DNA from: Bacteroidales bacterium UBA6346
GTDB taxonomy: Bacteria; Bacteroidota; Bacteroidia; Bacteroidales; UBA932
DNA: 29,969 nt
Assembly: GCA_002438905.1 (NCBI GenBank)
Contig: DJSA01000144.1
Span: forward strand, 614-30,582
Direction: 5' to 3'
Each line of letters begins with the position of its first letter. Within the stretch, counting starts at the first letter, position 1. Of the stretch, positions 1 through 9,626 are shown in pieces. The translations under genes and the position numbers were made by a program. Under the pieces are notes generated by a model, which was not told the origin of the DNA, searched no databases, and worked only from the letters and a program-made list of their open reading frames with translations.

Positions 1-61
1 CGTACGCCGTGCCAGAGAGGAACAATGCCGACAGAATAATTGATATAAGTCTCTTAATCAT
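1..61 (-). CDS. Partial secreted protein, N-terminus only (next gene of the SusC/SusD operon)
   Basis: An ATG on the minus strand at 61 opens a frame that runs without a stop to the window edge. The 20 visible codons start MIKRLISII and continue through a hydrophobic stretch to LFLSGTAY, which has the charged start and hydrophobic core of a signal peptide. No cysteine lipobox is visible in this part. It begins 47 bases after the susD stop on the same strand, so it is very likely the third gene of the operon. In such loci this position usually holds a surface glycan-binding protein or a secreted glycan-degrading enzyme, but nothing here decides between them. The rest of the gene lies outside the window. 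Confidence 0.65.
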   Translation of the reverse strand, partial: MIKRLISIILSALFLSGTAY

Positions 62-108
62 ATAAATCGTAGAACAATGGAATTAGAAATTTTATTTTTG
101 AAGATTTC

Positions 109-2115
109 TCAATAAAGCCAGCCGTCACGGCGTATGAGATTTGGATTCTTCTGAGCCTCGCGGTCGGAGATGGACCACGGCCACATAGTGTCGGTGTAGT
201 ACCACTTGTATTCGTAAGACATGTCACCCCAGACATTCGTGCCGCCGTGCACATCCTTGCCCTGGAACTTTGAGTCCTTGTATGTACCCCAGCGGATCTC
301 GTCAAAGTAGTTCACACCCTCCTCACAAAGTTCGATGCGTGTCTCATAGCGGATTGCCTCAAGCATGGCCTCCTTGCCTGAAGCCGTCACGCCCGGCATC
401 CCGGCACGGGAACGAATCTGGTCAACGAGCGCCTTTGCATCTCCCTCGCGCCCGAGATGAACGAGAGCCTCGGCCCTCTGTAGAAGAATCTGGGTGAAGC
501 GCACGAGCGGCCAGTCATAGCCGCAGCGCTGACGGCCCTGCGTGCCTCCCGGAAGAGAATCGTCAAGGACATTGTACTTCTTCCAGACATAGAACAACGT
601 GTTGCGGTAGCAGACGTAGAGATCCTTGTCGTCGGCGGTGTTGTCCTGGACGGAAACGGGCCACCTCATCACTTTCGTAAGCACGCGCTGAGGCTCACTG
701 AACGGAGTGTACGAGTTCAGCTTCTGGTAAGGAGTTATCACGGCCTGCTCCAGACGAGGATCGCGGTTGTCGTAGGCCTTGCGGATGCGCGCCTCATTGC
801 CGTCATTGATATAGTACTTGTCCCAGTTGTCCTGACCGATTCTCTTGATACACTCTTCCTTGCGGGTGCGCAGCTCAGTGTAGACAAGTTTTTCGGAATT
901 AAGTTTCGCAATCTCTTCCTCGTCAGTGGCGTTATTGATGAGTTCGTCATATTCATCAATCTTGTCCTGCACATCGTTCATCCCGTCACGAATAAAGAAC
1001 ACCTCACGCACGGCAACGTCAATCGCATCCCACTCTTCGAGCCCCGGAACCTCAGACCACTTGAAAGGAGTTCCGTCGGCGTTCTGGAAAGTGTTGACGA
1101 AATCCGCAGATGGCTTGAGCTGCTGCCAGCCGATGTACTGATCCGTACAGCCTATGACCTGCTGCCAATTGTGGCAGAATCCCGGCTCTGAAGTGAACTG
1201 GAGCGGGAAAATCATCTCCTTTGACTTCTCGTTCTTTTCCGTGAAGAAGTCGCCCCACTTGCCCTGCCAGAGTCCGTAGCCGCATTCCTCAACCTTGGCG
1301 AAGTCCGCCTCCGCGAGTGTGTAGTACTCGGTCTCGGAAAGTTTCACGTCGGAAGGGTCGGTGATGATTCCCGACTTGAACGGATGGCTTACGCCGTCGG
1401 GGACAATCGCGGCCAGCCACATATAGGCCATTCCCCGGAGAGAATAGGCAAGCCCCTTTGATGGCCGTCCGTAGTTGGATGTGAGCGTGTTGGCCGGGCA
1501 GAACTCATTGCCGATGGCGAAAGTGCAGTCATCGATTACAGCCTGCCAGACCTTCACAAATGAGGACTGAGTCCTGTTGCATTCTTCGTTAGTAACCGGC
1601 TCCAAATAAAGCGGTACACCTCCGTAAATCATGTTCAGACGGGAATATGCCCATGCCCGCAGGAGCCTCGCCTCGCAGAGATAGCGGTTATACTTCTCTT
1701 CGGAAAGCCCCGCCTTGCCGAGGTTGGCGATGGCGTCATTGCAGTCATGCACGAGACGGAAGATAATCTGCCATTCGAGCCTTCCCTGAAAGTCCATTGC
1801 CTGCTTGGTCGAGCGGTAGAGGTACTGGAGAGGATAGTTTGTTGAATATTCGTCAGAAGTGAACCCGTTTCCTTCCATTCCTGTCCTGTTGAGCCCGTCG
1901 TAGTCCTCCATACGAATCTGTGTCCTCGTGAGATTGGTCTTGTAGAGAGGATAATATATTCCCGCCATTCCCGCATCGGCCTTGGACGCATCCGTCCACA
2001 TGTTTGCGGTGGAAATGGCGTCCGTCCTCACGGTATCGAGAAATCCGGAGCACGATGATGCGGCCACAAGAGACGAGAGAAGAAGAATTGATACATTTAT
2101 CTTTTTCATATCCAT
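109..2115 (-). CDS. SusD/RagB-family outer-membrane glycan-binding lipoprotein
   Basis: This is a surface lipoprotein that captures oligosaccharides and acts as a lid on its SusC partner. The 668-residue product starts MDMKK and has a hydrophobic segment ending in a lipobox with Cys22, followed by SGFLD, which is typical of SusD proteins. The helical SusD body follows, and the C-terminus reads NPNL-IRRDGWLY, as in many family members. A start two codons later (MKK) is equally possible. The gene begins 21 bases after the susC stop, so the two are co-transcribed and should form the usual SusC2D2 complex. The substrate cannot be read from SusD itself. The lyase and regulator nearby suggest an acidic polysaccharide. 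Family assignment is secure. Confidence 0.95.
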   Translation of the reverse strand: MDMKKINVSILLLSSLVAASSCSGFLDTVRTDAISTANMWTDASKADAGMAGIYYPLYKTNLTRTQIRMEDYDGLNRTGMEGNGFTSDEYSTNYPLQYLYRSTKQAMDFQGRLEWQIIFRLVHDCNDAIANLGKAGLSEEKYNRYLCEARLLRAWAYSRLNMIYGGVPLYLEPVTNEECNRTQSSFVKVWQAVIDDCTFAIGNEFCPANTLTSNYGRPSKGLAYSLRGMAYMWLAAIVPDGVSHPFKSGIITDPSDVKLSETEYYTLAEADFAKVEECGYGLWQGKWGDFFTEKNEKSKEMIFPLQFTSEPGFCHNWQQVIGCTDQYIGWQQLKPSADFVNTFQNADGTPFKWSEVPGLEEWDAIDVAVREVFFIRDGMNDVQDKIDEYDELINNATDEEEIAKLNSEKLVYTELRTRKEECIKRIGQDNWDKYYINDGNEARIRKAYDNRDPRLEQAVITPYQKLNSYTPFSEPQRVLTKVMRWPVSVQDNTADDKDLYVCYRNTLFYVWKKYNVLDDSLPGGTQGRQRCGYDWPLVRFTQILLQRAEALVHLGREGDAKALVDQIRSRAGMPGVTASGKEAMLEAIRYETRIELCEEGVNYFDEIRWGTYKDSKFQGKDVHGGTNVWGDMSYEYKWYYTDTMWPWSISDREAQKNPNLIRRDGWLY

Positions 2116-2136
2116 ATTTCTTTATACATCAGACGT

Positions 2137-5100
2137 TTAGAATGAAATCTGCGCACCGAGGCTCACGCTCCTCATTAGAGGATAGCCTATCGTGGTTCCG
2201 ATTTCAGGGTCGAGACCCGGATACTTCGTTATCGTGAAGAGGTTCTCCGCAGAAACGAACACACGGAATTTCTGCATCGCTATCTTGCGGCTTATGTTCT
2301 GCGGAAGCGTGTAGCCTATCTGGAGGTTCTTGAGCTTCACGTAGTCACCGCGATATTCACGGAAATCGCTGGTCAGCGCGTTGCTGAAATCATCGTTGAG
2401 CGTGAGACGCGGGTTCTTGCCGTGGATGTTGGTACGGCTGTCGGTGAGGTTGTCCGGGTCGTAGAAATAGTGGTCGGCGGCGATATGACGAGCAATACTG
2501 TGGCCGTTTGTGACCTTGGTGGTGTTGTAGTACTGCGTGCCCCAGTTGAGCCAGAACCCGAACGCTCCGGAGAATACGGCGGAGAAGTCAATCCCCTTCC
2601 ACGCGAAGTTCAGGCTGAGACCGGCATTTACGAGAGGATTGTTGCTGTGGCCGTTGAGAACCATGTCGTTGGAGTCTCCGAAGTTTCCATCGCCGTTGAT
2701 GTCCTGATAGATGAGGTCGCCGTACCAGAGCTGGTCCTTGCCAACCTTCTTCACGCCGCAGAACGAATAACCTGCCTCAATCATGGCCCTGACCCATGCC
2801 ATGTCGGCCTCGGTACGTATCATTCCGTCCTTCGGGCCGGCATTCGGATCGACGGTGCCGCCAGTGTAGCCGCGTCCACTGCCCTTATAGACTTGATAGA
2901 GCAGATGTTCTCCATAGACGTGCCCCTCGATTATCTTCGCGGTGTTGCTTCCCTGAGACACTTGGGCAATGTTGTTCACATAGACCTTCTTGCCGTTCTG
3001 CTCCGTCCAATACTGCTGGAGCTGTCCCTGATATTTTGTCACTACACCCTTATTATAGCCAAGGTTGAGACTAACCCCGTAGCGGAAGTCCTTTCCCACG
3101 GTGTTGTTGTGCACGAGGGTGAGCTCGAATCCGGTGTTGCGCACGGCAGCGAGATTCGCGTATGCCCCCGTGACGTTGCCCATCGTCTCATAGACGGTCG
3201 GGCGGTAGAGAATGCCGTCGGTGTCCTTCACATAGAAGTCCATTTCCGCCGTGAGAATGTTGTCAAATATTCCGAAATCGAGCCCGACGTTCGTCGTGTA
3301 GGTCGTCTCCCACTCAAGTTTGTCGTTCCCGAGCTCCTTCTGCACGAAACCGGTGGTCTCCGTGCCGCCAACAACGGTGCTGACAGACTGATAGGTGCTC
3401 TGCCATGAGTAGTTGCCGACATTGTTGTTACCGGTGATACCCCATGAAGCACGGAGTTTAAGGTTGCTCAGCCAGTCGACTTCCTTCATGAACTCCTCCC
3501 GATTGATTCTCCAGCCTGCGGAGAATGACGGGAAGAAGCCCCAGCGGCTTTTCGGCGAGAAACGGGACGAGCCGTCCGCACGGAAGTTGGCCTCAAGGAG
3601 ATAGCGGCTGTCGTAGGCATAGTTCAGCCTTCCAAACCATGACATGAGCGACCATTCGGCTGTCGATGAAGAAGCGGAGTCCAATTCAGTGTACTTATCC
3701 ATCTCGATGATTGACCAGTCTGCAGCTCCCTTCTTGCTGACGCTGTATGCACGCTGCCTGTAGTAGTTTGTAGTGAAGCCGGCAAGAGCACCCACCTCGT
3801 GCTTTTCCGCGAACGTGTTGTTGTAGCGGAGAAGGAGTTCGGTGTTGATGCGGTAGTTCATGCTATAGGAATTGGAATTGCTCGCATTGGCGAGATTAGA
3901 CTCGCTGAAACGCGTGTTGTTCATATAATTCCACATTCCGTTCTTCCTTGAGTACCTGTTCTGGTCTGTGTAGATCTGTGCGTAGTTGCCTGTCGCCTCG
4001 AATGTGAGACCTTTGTAGAGGTTCAGGATTCCATAGAGCGAGGCGTTGGCACGGTAGGTCGTCTTGTGACCGGAAGGCCCGGCCATCTGCGCGAACACAT
4101 TGTTAGCGTTGGTCGACTCCTCGGTGGCCACCGCCCTTCCCCACTTGTCGGGTTCACCGGGATAAACTCCCGGAGTCGTCTGGTAGATGTACGAGAAGGC
4201 ATTGGAAACATTGGCGAGTCCATAGTCCTGCTTCTGCCCGAAGACCCTGGCGCCCATCGTCAGCCAGTTCGTGATCTTGGCCTCGACGTTGGTCCTGAAA
4301 TTGAACTTGCTGGTGCCGGAGTCTATCTCCTTGAAGCGAGTCATGACTCCGTTGTTGTCCAGATAGCCGAGCGACACGAGGTAGCGCACCTTCTCGGAAG
4401 CTCCCTGCACTGAGACGTTGTGCTCCTGGGAAAATCCGGTCGAGAACAGTTCCTTGAACCAGTCCGTGTTCGGATAGGCGATGCTGTTCTTCACGCCGTA
4501 TTCGTTGACGCCGTCCGGATTCGCGTTCGCGGCTTTCCATGCCGCTATCGTGGAGTCTGAGAAGATGTGGTTCTGGTCAACATTCTCCGCGGCCTCGTTC
4601 ACGAGCTCCATGTGGGTGGCATAGTCGCTGAGCCAACCTATCTTATTATACGGAGTCTGCATCACCGCCTGCACGGAATAGGTCACGCTCGCCTTGCCGG
4701 AACCTTTTTTCGTGGTGATGAGTATGACTCCGTTTGCCGCACGGGAACCGTAAATCGCCGTCGACGAGGCGTCCTTCAGCACGGTGACGCTCTCGATGTC
4801 CGCCGGATTGACGTCATCCATGCTCCATTCTATCCCGTCCACGAGGACAAGAGGATTGTTGTTGTTGAGCGTTGTGTTGCCCCTGATGCGGAGCGTCGCG
4901 CCATCGCTGCCCGGCTGTCCGGAAGTCTGCTGAACCTGAAGTCCGGCCGAAAGTCCCGCGAGAGCGGAAGACACAGTCATCGCCGGACGGCTCTCGATGG
5001 CGTCGTTGAAGTTAATCTGAGTGACGGAGCCGGTGAGGTTTCCCTTTTTCTGGACACCATAGCCGACAACTACGACTTCGTCAAGTTTCTGGGTGTCCTC

Positions 5101-5409
5101 GGTCATCACGAAATTGATGAGGGAGCGTCCGCCAACGACCTCGCGTATCGTGCTGAATCCGAGGCATGAAACCTCAAGTTCGCTGACAGAAGACGGAGCT
5201 GCCGGAATTGACCAGTTGCCGTCTCCGTCAGTTATGGATGTCAGGGAATTACCCCCCCCCACGGTCATCACGACGACACCTGGAAGCGGCTCCCCGCCCT
5301 CCGATGTGACCTTGCCGCTGATGACAGAGCTGTTCTGTGCCGACAGGGAAGAAGTGACGAATGTCAGAGCCGACACGAGAAAAAGAATCATTCTGGTTTT
5401 GTATTGCAT
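2137..5409 (-). CDS. SusC/RagA-family TonB-dependent outer-membrane transporter
   Basis: This is an outer-membrane beta-barrel that imports oligosaccharides using TonB energy, paired with the downstream SusD. The product is 1090 residues. A signal peptide probably ends near LSA-QN at residue 24. A carboxypeptidase-regulatory-like domain lies at about 28-103, and a DEVVVVGYG motif at 110-118 marks the start of the plug. The plug runs to about 236 and contains the family motif LKDASSTAIYGSRAANG. The barrel ends in LGAQISF with the terminal Phe of outer-membrane barrels. There is no N-terminal STN domain, so it should not signal to an anti-sigma factor, which fits control by the divergent hybrid regulator. 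Codons 50-53 contain a run of nine G, discussed separately. Confidence 0.97.
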   Translation of the reverse strand: MQYKTRMILFLVSALTFVTSSLSAQNSSVISGKVTSEGGEPLPGVVVMTVGGGNSLTSITDGDGNWSIPAAPSSVSELEVSCLGFSTIREVVGGRSLINFVMTEDTQKLDEVVVVGYGVQKKGNLTGSVTQINFNDAIESRPAMTVSSALAGLSAGLQVQQTSGQPGSDGATLRIRGNTTLNNNNPLVLVDGIEWSMDDVNPADIESVTVLKDASSTAIYGSRAANGVILITTKKGSGKASVTYSVQAVMQTPYNKIGWLSDYATHMELVNEAAENVDQNHIFSDSTIAAWKAANANPDGVNEYGVKNSIAYPNTDWFKELFSTGFSQEHNVSVQGASEKVRYLVSLGYLDNNGVMTRFKEIDSGTSKFNFRTNVEAKITNWLTMGARVFGQKQDYGLANVSNAFSYIYQTTPGVYPGEPDKWGRAVATEESTNANNVFAQMAGPSGHKTTYRANASLYGILNLYKGLTFEATGNYAQIYTDQNRYSRKNGMWNYMNNTRFSESNLANASNSNSYSMNYRINTELLLRYNNTFAEKHEVGALAGFTTNYYRQRAYSVSKKGAADWSIIEMDKYTELDSASSSTAEWSLMSWFGRLNYAYDSRYLLEANFRADGSSRFSPKSRWGFFPSFSAGWRINREEFMKEVDWLSNLKLRASWGITGNNNVGNYSWQSTYQSVSTVVGGTETTGFVQKELGNDKLEWETTYTTNVGLDFGIFDNILTAEMDFYVKDTDGILYRPTVYETMGNVTGAYANLAAVRNTGFELTLVHNNTVGKDFRYGVSLNLGYNKGVVTKYQGQLQQYWTEQNGKKVYVNNIAQVSQGSNTAKIIEGHVYGEHLLYQVYKGSGRGYTGGTVDPNAGPKDGMIRTEADMAWVRAMIEAGYSFCGVKKVGKDQLWYGDLIYQDINGDGNFGDSNDMVLNGHSNNPLVNAGLSLNFAWKGIDFSAVFSGAFGFWLNWGTQYYNTTKVTNGHSIARHIAADHYFYDPDNLTDSRTNIHGKNPRLTLNDDFSNALTSDFREYRGDYVKLKNLQIGYTLPQNISRKIAMQKFRVFVSAENLFTITKYPGLDPEIGTTIGYPLMRSVSLGAQISF
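5252..5260 (-). repeat. Nine-base homopolymeric G tract inside susC (coding strand)
   Basis: The coding strand reads GTG followed by G's that encode Gly51-Gly53, then TAATTCCCTGAC. In the present frame the codons after the tract are AAT TCC CTG. One extra G puts TAA directly after the tract. One fewer G gives GTA ATT CCC TGA. Both slipped forms therefore stop at once, early in the regulatory-like domain. I noticed no other G or C run of this length in the window. Slippage itself is inferred, not shown. Confidence 0.85.
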
Positions 5410-5443
5410 GGTGGTTATCAGTTTTTACCGGTTACAAAAGTCG

Positions 5444-5451
5444 CAAATATA
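5444..5451 (-). promoter_or_regulatory. Candidate promoter -7 box of the susC operon
   Basis: The minus strand carries TATATTTG, a full match to the Bacteroidetes TAnnTTTG box, 34 bases before the susC ATG. I see no clear TTG at the -33 position. That would suit a promoter that depends on an activator such as the neighbouring hybrid regulator. Confidence 0.5.
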
Positions 5452-5550
5452 CTCGTCTTGCAGTATCATTATTTAGGCATAGAATTTCACTTTTTGAGCA
5501 CTGTTGACCTCTGCAACTAATTGGACGGGGACTTATATCCTTTTTATAAG

Positions 5551-5558
5551 TAGATTTG
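5551..5558 (+). promoter_or_regulatory. Candidate promoter -7 box of the hybrid two-component regulator gene
   Basis: TAGATTTG matches the TAnnTTTG consensus and lies 45 bases before the preferred ATG at 5604. No well-placed -33 TTG is evident. It faces away from the susC box in the same 194-base intergenic region. Confidence 0.4.
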
Positions 5559-5603
5559 CCGAAACAGACAATAAAGTAACCGCAAAAGAATTTGCATATC
5601 GAT

Positions 5604-8600
5604 ATGAGAACGACAAAACGGCTTTTCATGGTCATTGCCTGCGCGGCCGCGGCATGGGCGCAGTCCGGTTCGCGGGCTGCGGCGTCCGTGATTCCGTGCA
5701 GGGTCTACGACGTCCGTGACGGGCTCTCGGAAAACAGTGTCCGCTGCATTATTCAGGACAGGAAAGGCTACATCTGGCTCGGAACCAAGGACGGGCTGAG
5801 CCGCTACAACGGGAAGGAGTTCAAGGTGTACGGAAACTCTTCAGACACGAGACAACTGAATGTGGAATTCATCGCCGAGCATCCGGACGGGGACAAGCTC
5901 TGGATTGCATCACGCTATTCCCTTGAGCTGCTCGATGTCGCCACGGGGCAGCTCACCGGCCTTGACCTTGGCGGACATGGAATCACAAAGAACTTCCGCA
6001 CCCTGTGCTATGACAGCGACGGTGCACTATGGGTCGGAGCCAACGATGGCCTTGCCGTCATCGAGGCTGGCTCGTGGTCAGATGCGACCGCATACAGGGT
6101 GAAAGCCGTGTACACTCGCGACCCTGAAGACCCGCATTCGCTCCCGAGCAGCAATGTCGGAGCGCTACTGTGCGACAGATGTGGAGACATGTGGATAGGC
6201 ACGGAGAACGGGCTCACGAGATACTCACGAAGCAGCGGAAGATTCACTCAAGTGAACACAGGCAGCGGAAGAAAGGAACATTTTCTCTGCATAAGGGAAG
6301 ACGAGAACGGGATGATATGGGCCGGGACTTGGGACGACGGGATGTACAGCATAAACCCGAAGGACGGGAGCATCCACAACTATCTTTCGCCTCACGGCGG
6401 CAAGGACGCCGTGCCTCTCATCCGGTGGATTTGGCACAATGACCGCTCTACCATAATAATATGTTCCAATTCCGGACTTTTTGAATATGACCGGAATAAC
6501 GGAAGACTCCGAAGAATGAATCTCTCCGCGGGTCTTCCGAACGACAGTTTCTATTCGTGTCTGAAAGACCACGAGGGAGGCCTGTGGGTGGGGACATATT
6601 TCAACGGAGCGTTCTACATATCACCGAAAGCCGCGAAGATTGAACTCTACCGTCCGTCTCCCGGCAGCCTTTTCTCTGGAACGGCGGTGAGCGAATTTTG
6701 CGGCGACGGGAAAGACAGGCTGTGGGTCGGCACGGAAAACGGCGGACTCAGCCTTCTCGACAGGAACAGCGGGGAGTTCATCCCTATTAAATGGCATGAC
6801 AGCAACGACAACATCCACGCCCTGACACGGATTGGAGATGACCTTTGGGTGGCGACGTTCTCCTCGGGGCTGAAGCGCATAAACCTCAGAAGCGGGAGGG
6901 TCAGGATATATTATATGACACGAGGCAACGTTCCCGACAGCGAAAATGCCGTGTACTCGCTTTCCCACAGCAACAAGGACGGTCACAGCCGCCTCTACGT
7001 CGGGACAAAGCGCGGGTGCAGCGTCTACGACTACGCAACGGACACGATGACGCCCATTCCGCGATTGGACGGGCAGATGATTTACGACATCTTTGAAGAC
7101 TACACCGGGAAGATGTGGTTCAGCTGTCACGGCTACGGGCTCTACAGTCACGACATGTACACAGGATCGTGGAAACTCTACAAACACGACCCAAAAGACG
7201 CGGGCAGCGTGTGCAGCGACCGGATCATAGACATCTACAGCGACGCAGGGGGACAACTCTGGTTCTGTTCCGAAGGCAACGGAATCTGCCGCTACGACTA
7301 TGGAACCGACACGTTCAGCGTGCCGCGCGTCAACACTCCGGACGGCAAGTTTCCGAGCAACGTGATTTTCGGGATTCTTGACGACAATGCCGGCAGGCTG
7401 TGGATGAGTTCCAACGCGGGCATTATCCGCCTCGACCCAAAGACCGGAGATTATAGGCTCTATACCCACGAGGACGGACTCCAGAGCAACCAGTTCAATT
7501 TCAAGTCGTGCTTCAAGACAGATGACGGCAAGTTTTGGTTCGGCGGCGTGAATGGTTTCAACGCGTTCTTTCCGCAGGAAATTCTTGACAACTGCGTCGC
7601 CCCGAGAGTCACGGCATCCGTGAAATTTGACGGCCGGACGTTTCAGGGAAATGCAGTCACGGTTCCGAGCGGGGTCGGAAACTTCTCCATCAGCTTCGAT
7701 TGCCTGAGCTATGTGTCTCCGGAGAAAACCGTCTTTGAATACCGTTTCGACAAGGATTCGGAATGGATAAAGACGGGGCAGTCCTCGGTTTCGTTCGCAG
7801 ACATGAAGCCGGGCAAGTACACTTTCCTGCTGCGCGCGGTGAACTCCGACGGGTATGCTAGTGAAAGGGACTGCTCGATAGCGCTTACGATAATGGAACC
7901 ATGGTACAGAAGCACTTTGGCAATATGCCTCTATATCCTGTTCATAGCAGCGGTCGCAGCACTCGGAATATGCCTGTACATAAGACTGCGGGACAAGGAG
8001 GAAAGACGCCGGATTGAGGAAATGAAACTTCGGGGAGAGCAGGAGTCCTACAACGCGAAGATTCAGTTCTTCACGCAGATAGCCCATGAAATCAAGACCC
8101 CTGTCACTCTCATCAAGGCACCGCTAGAAATCGTGCTGGAGCATCACACATGGGACAGCGAGACCGAGGAAAACCTCAGCATCATAGAGGCCAACACCGC
8201 AAGGCTCACGGAACTCACCAACCAGCTGCTCGACTTTAAGAAAATCAGCAACGAGGGCTATCTCCTGCACCTCACTCCGGTGAACATAGTACCTGTCGTG
8301 GAGGAAGTACTGCGCAGGTTCAGGACGCCGGTCATTGAAATCAGTTTCACAAGTCTGGACAAGGGCAGAGGGTATGTCGGGATGTTCGACCCGGACGCGG
8401 TGTCAAAGATTCTGAGCAACCTCGTGGAGAACGCCGTGAAGTACACGAAAAACCGGATTGAGGTTGAACTTCATGAAGAAATGCGCAACGGAAACGACAT
8501 ACTTGTGCTCTCCGTGAGCAACAACGGCCCTGCCATACCGAAGGAGGAGGCCGAGAAGATTTTCGACACTTTCTACCAGGTTGACGGAGGCACCGGAAAG

Positions 8601-9626
8601 AACCGCAAGCCCGGGTTCGGAATCGGGCTGTCGCTCGTGAGCCTTCTTGCAGAGAAGTCCGGAGGGCGGGTCTATGTGGACACGGACTATGCGGACGGCT
8701 GCCGTTTCTGCGTGGAACTTCCATGGAAAAAAGCCGGAGAACAGGCCGTGGAGACAATTCCGGCGGGCGATGAAGCCTCAACAGAGAGACAGGTGGCTGA
8801 GAAACCCGCTGGAGAGAAGGTCACGCTGCTGATTGTGGAGGACAACAAGGACATACTCTCGTTCATCGCGGAGCAGCTAAAGTCCTCGTACAGGGTACTG
8901 AAGGCGACTGACGGGCAAAAAGCCATGGCAAAGATTGAAAGGCACAACGTGGATGTTATTATTTCGGACATAGCGATGCCGAATATGGACGGGTTCGAGC
9001 TCCTCAGGGCAGTTCGTGAAAATCCGATGACCTCGCACATCCCGTTCATTCTCCTCTCGGCCGAGTCGTCCGTCGAGTCAAAAATCCGCGGACTTGACTG
9101 CGGAGCGGACGCATATATAGAGAAGCCGTTCTCGCCAAATCACTTCAAGGCGGTGATTGACAGTATAATAAACAATAGGAAAGTGCTCATGGAGAAGTTC
9201 GCGTCATCACCGGACGAAAGCCTCAATTTCTCGAAATACGGTACTCTCGACATCGAATGGCTCTCCAAGGTGGACTCAATCATCGGTGCAAACCTCTCAT
9301 CCATAGACTTTTCGGTACAGCAGCTTGCGGACGGGATGTTCGTCAGCCGCAGCAACCTCCAGAGAAAGATGAAATCGCTGACCGGAATGGCTCCGAACGA
9401 GTACATAAAGCTGTTCCGGCTGAAGAAGGCCGCCGGACTGCTGCTGTCGGACAACTACAGGGTGAACGAGGTCTGCTACATGTGCGGATTCAACACCCCG
9501 TCCTATTTCACTTCGTGCTTTTTCAAGCAGTTCGGCATACTCCCGAAAGAGTTCGTGGCGCTGCACAAGGTAGAGAACGAGGACAGTCAGTCCTCCCCGA
9601 CGGCCGGAGGCAGTGGCTCGGAGTGA
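5604..9626 (+). CDS. Hybrid two-component system sensor/response regulator (HTCS)
   Basis: One protein senses a glycan breakdown product in the periplasm and activates the locus. The ATG at 5604 is preferred over a TTG four codons upstream because it gives a clean signal peptide (MRTTKRLFMVIA); this makes 1340 residues. In order: a two-bladed Reg_prop-type propeller sensor at about 30-660 with repeated GxxWIGT/LWVGT motifs, a Y_Y_Y domain (about 665-755), one membrane helix (about 769-795), a HisKA domain with phospho-acceptor His828 in IAHEIKTP, a HATPase domain (N-box NLVENAVKYT near 940, GFGIGLSL near 1005), a receiver with Asp1122 in ISDIAMP, and an AraC-type DNA-binding domain (about 1222-1324). 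All key residues are intact. It is divergent from susC and overlaps the lyase gene tail to tail by 40 bases. Confidence 0.95.
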   Translation: MRTTKRLFMVIACAAAAWAQSGSRAAASVIPCRVYDVRDGLSENSVRCIIQDRKGYIWLGTKDGLSRYNGKEFKVYGNSSDTRQLNVEFIAEHPDGDKLWIASRYSLELLDVATGQLTGLDLGGHGITKNFRTLCYDSDGALWVGANDGLAVIEAGSWSDATAYRVKAVYTRDPEDPHSLPSSNVGALLCDRCGDMWIGTENGLTRYSRSSGRFTQVNTGSGRKEHFLCIREDENGMIWAGTWDDGMYSINPKDGSIHNYLSPHGGKDAVPLIRWIWHNDRSTIIICSNSGLFEYDRNNGRLRRMNLSAGLPNDSFYSCLKDHEGGLWVGTYFNGAFYISPKAAKIELYRPSPGSLFSGTAVSEFCGDGKDRLWVGTENGGLSLLDRNSGEFIPIKWHDSNDNIHALTRIGDDLWVATFSSGLKRINLRSGRVRIYYMTRGNVPDSENAVYSLSHSNKDGHSRLYVGTKRGCSVYDYATDTMTPIPRLDGQMIYDIFEDYTGKMWFSCHGYGLYSHDMYTGSWKLYKHDPKDAGSVCSDRIIDIYSDAGGQLWFCSEGNGICRYDYGTDTFSVPRVNTPDGKFPSNVIFGILDDNAGRLWMSSNAGIIRLDPKTGDYRLYTHEDGLQSNQFNFKSCFKTDDGKFWFGGVNGFNAFFPQEILDNCVAPRVTASVKFDGRTFQGNAVTVPSGVGNFSISFDCLSYVSPEKTVFEYRFDKDSEWIKTGQSSVSFADMKPGKYTFLLRAVNSDGYASERDCSIALTIMEPWYRSTLAICLYILFIAAVAALGICLYIRLRDKEERRRIEEMKLRGEQESYNAKIQFFTQIAHEIKTPVTLIKAPLEIVLEHHTWDSETEENLSIIEANTARLTELTNQLLDFKKISNEGYLLHLTPVNIVPVVEEVLRRFRTPVIEISFTSLDKGRGYVGMFDPDAVSKILSNLVENAVKYTKNRIEVELHEEMRNGNDILVLSVSNNGPAIPKEEAEKIFDTFYQVDGGTGKNRKPGFGIGLSLVSLLAEKSGGRVYVDTDYADGCRFCVELPWKKAGEQAVETIPAGDEASTERQVAEKPAGEKVTLLIVEDNKDILSFIAEQLKSSYRVLKATDGQKAMAKIERHNVDVIISDIAMPNMDGFELLRAVRENPMTSHIPFILLSAESSVESKIRGLDCGADAYIEKPFSPNHFKAVIDSIINNRKVLMEKFASSPDESLNFSKYGTLDIEWLSKVDSIIGANLSSIDFSVQQLADGMFVSRSNLQRKMKSLTGMAPNEYIKLFRLKKAAGLLLSDNYRVNEVCYMCGFNTPSYFTSCFFKQFGILPKEFVALHKVENEDSQSSPTAGGSGSE

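Noticed and set aside
2422..3408. A 328-codon plus-strand frame inside susC
   Set aside because: The susC barrel on the other strand is continuous and well conserved here, and the frame has no signal peptide or known motif.
5592..5603. TTG at 5592 as the start of the hybrid regulator
   Set aside because: It would add only MHID before a good ATG and signal peptide at 5604.
6621..8087. A 488-codon open frame antisense to the hybrid regulator
   Set aside because: It overlaps intact sensor propeller, Y_Y_Y and membrane-helix coding sequence and shows no family motif, so it is treated as a shadow.
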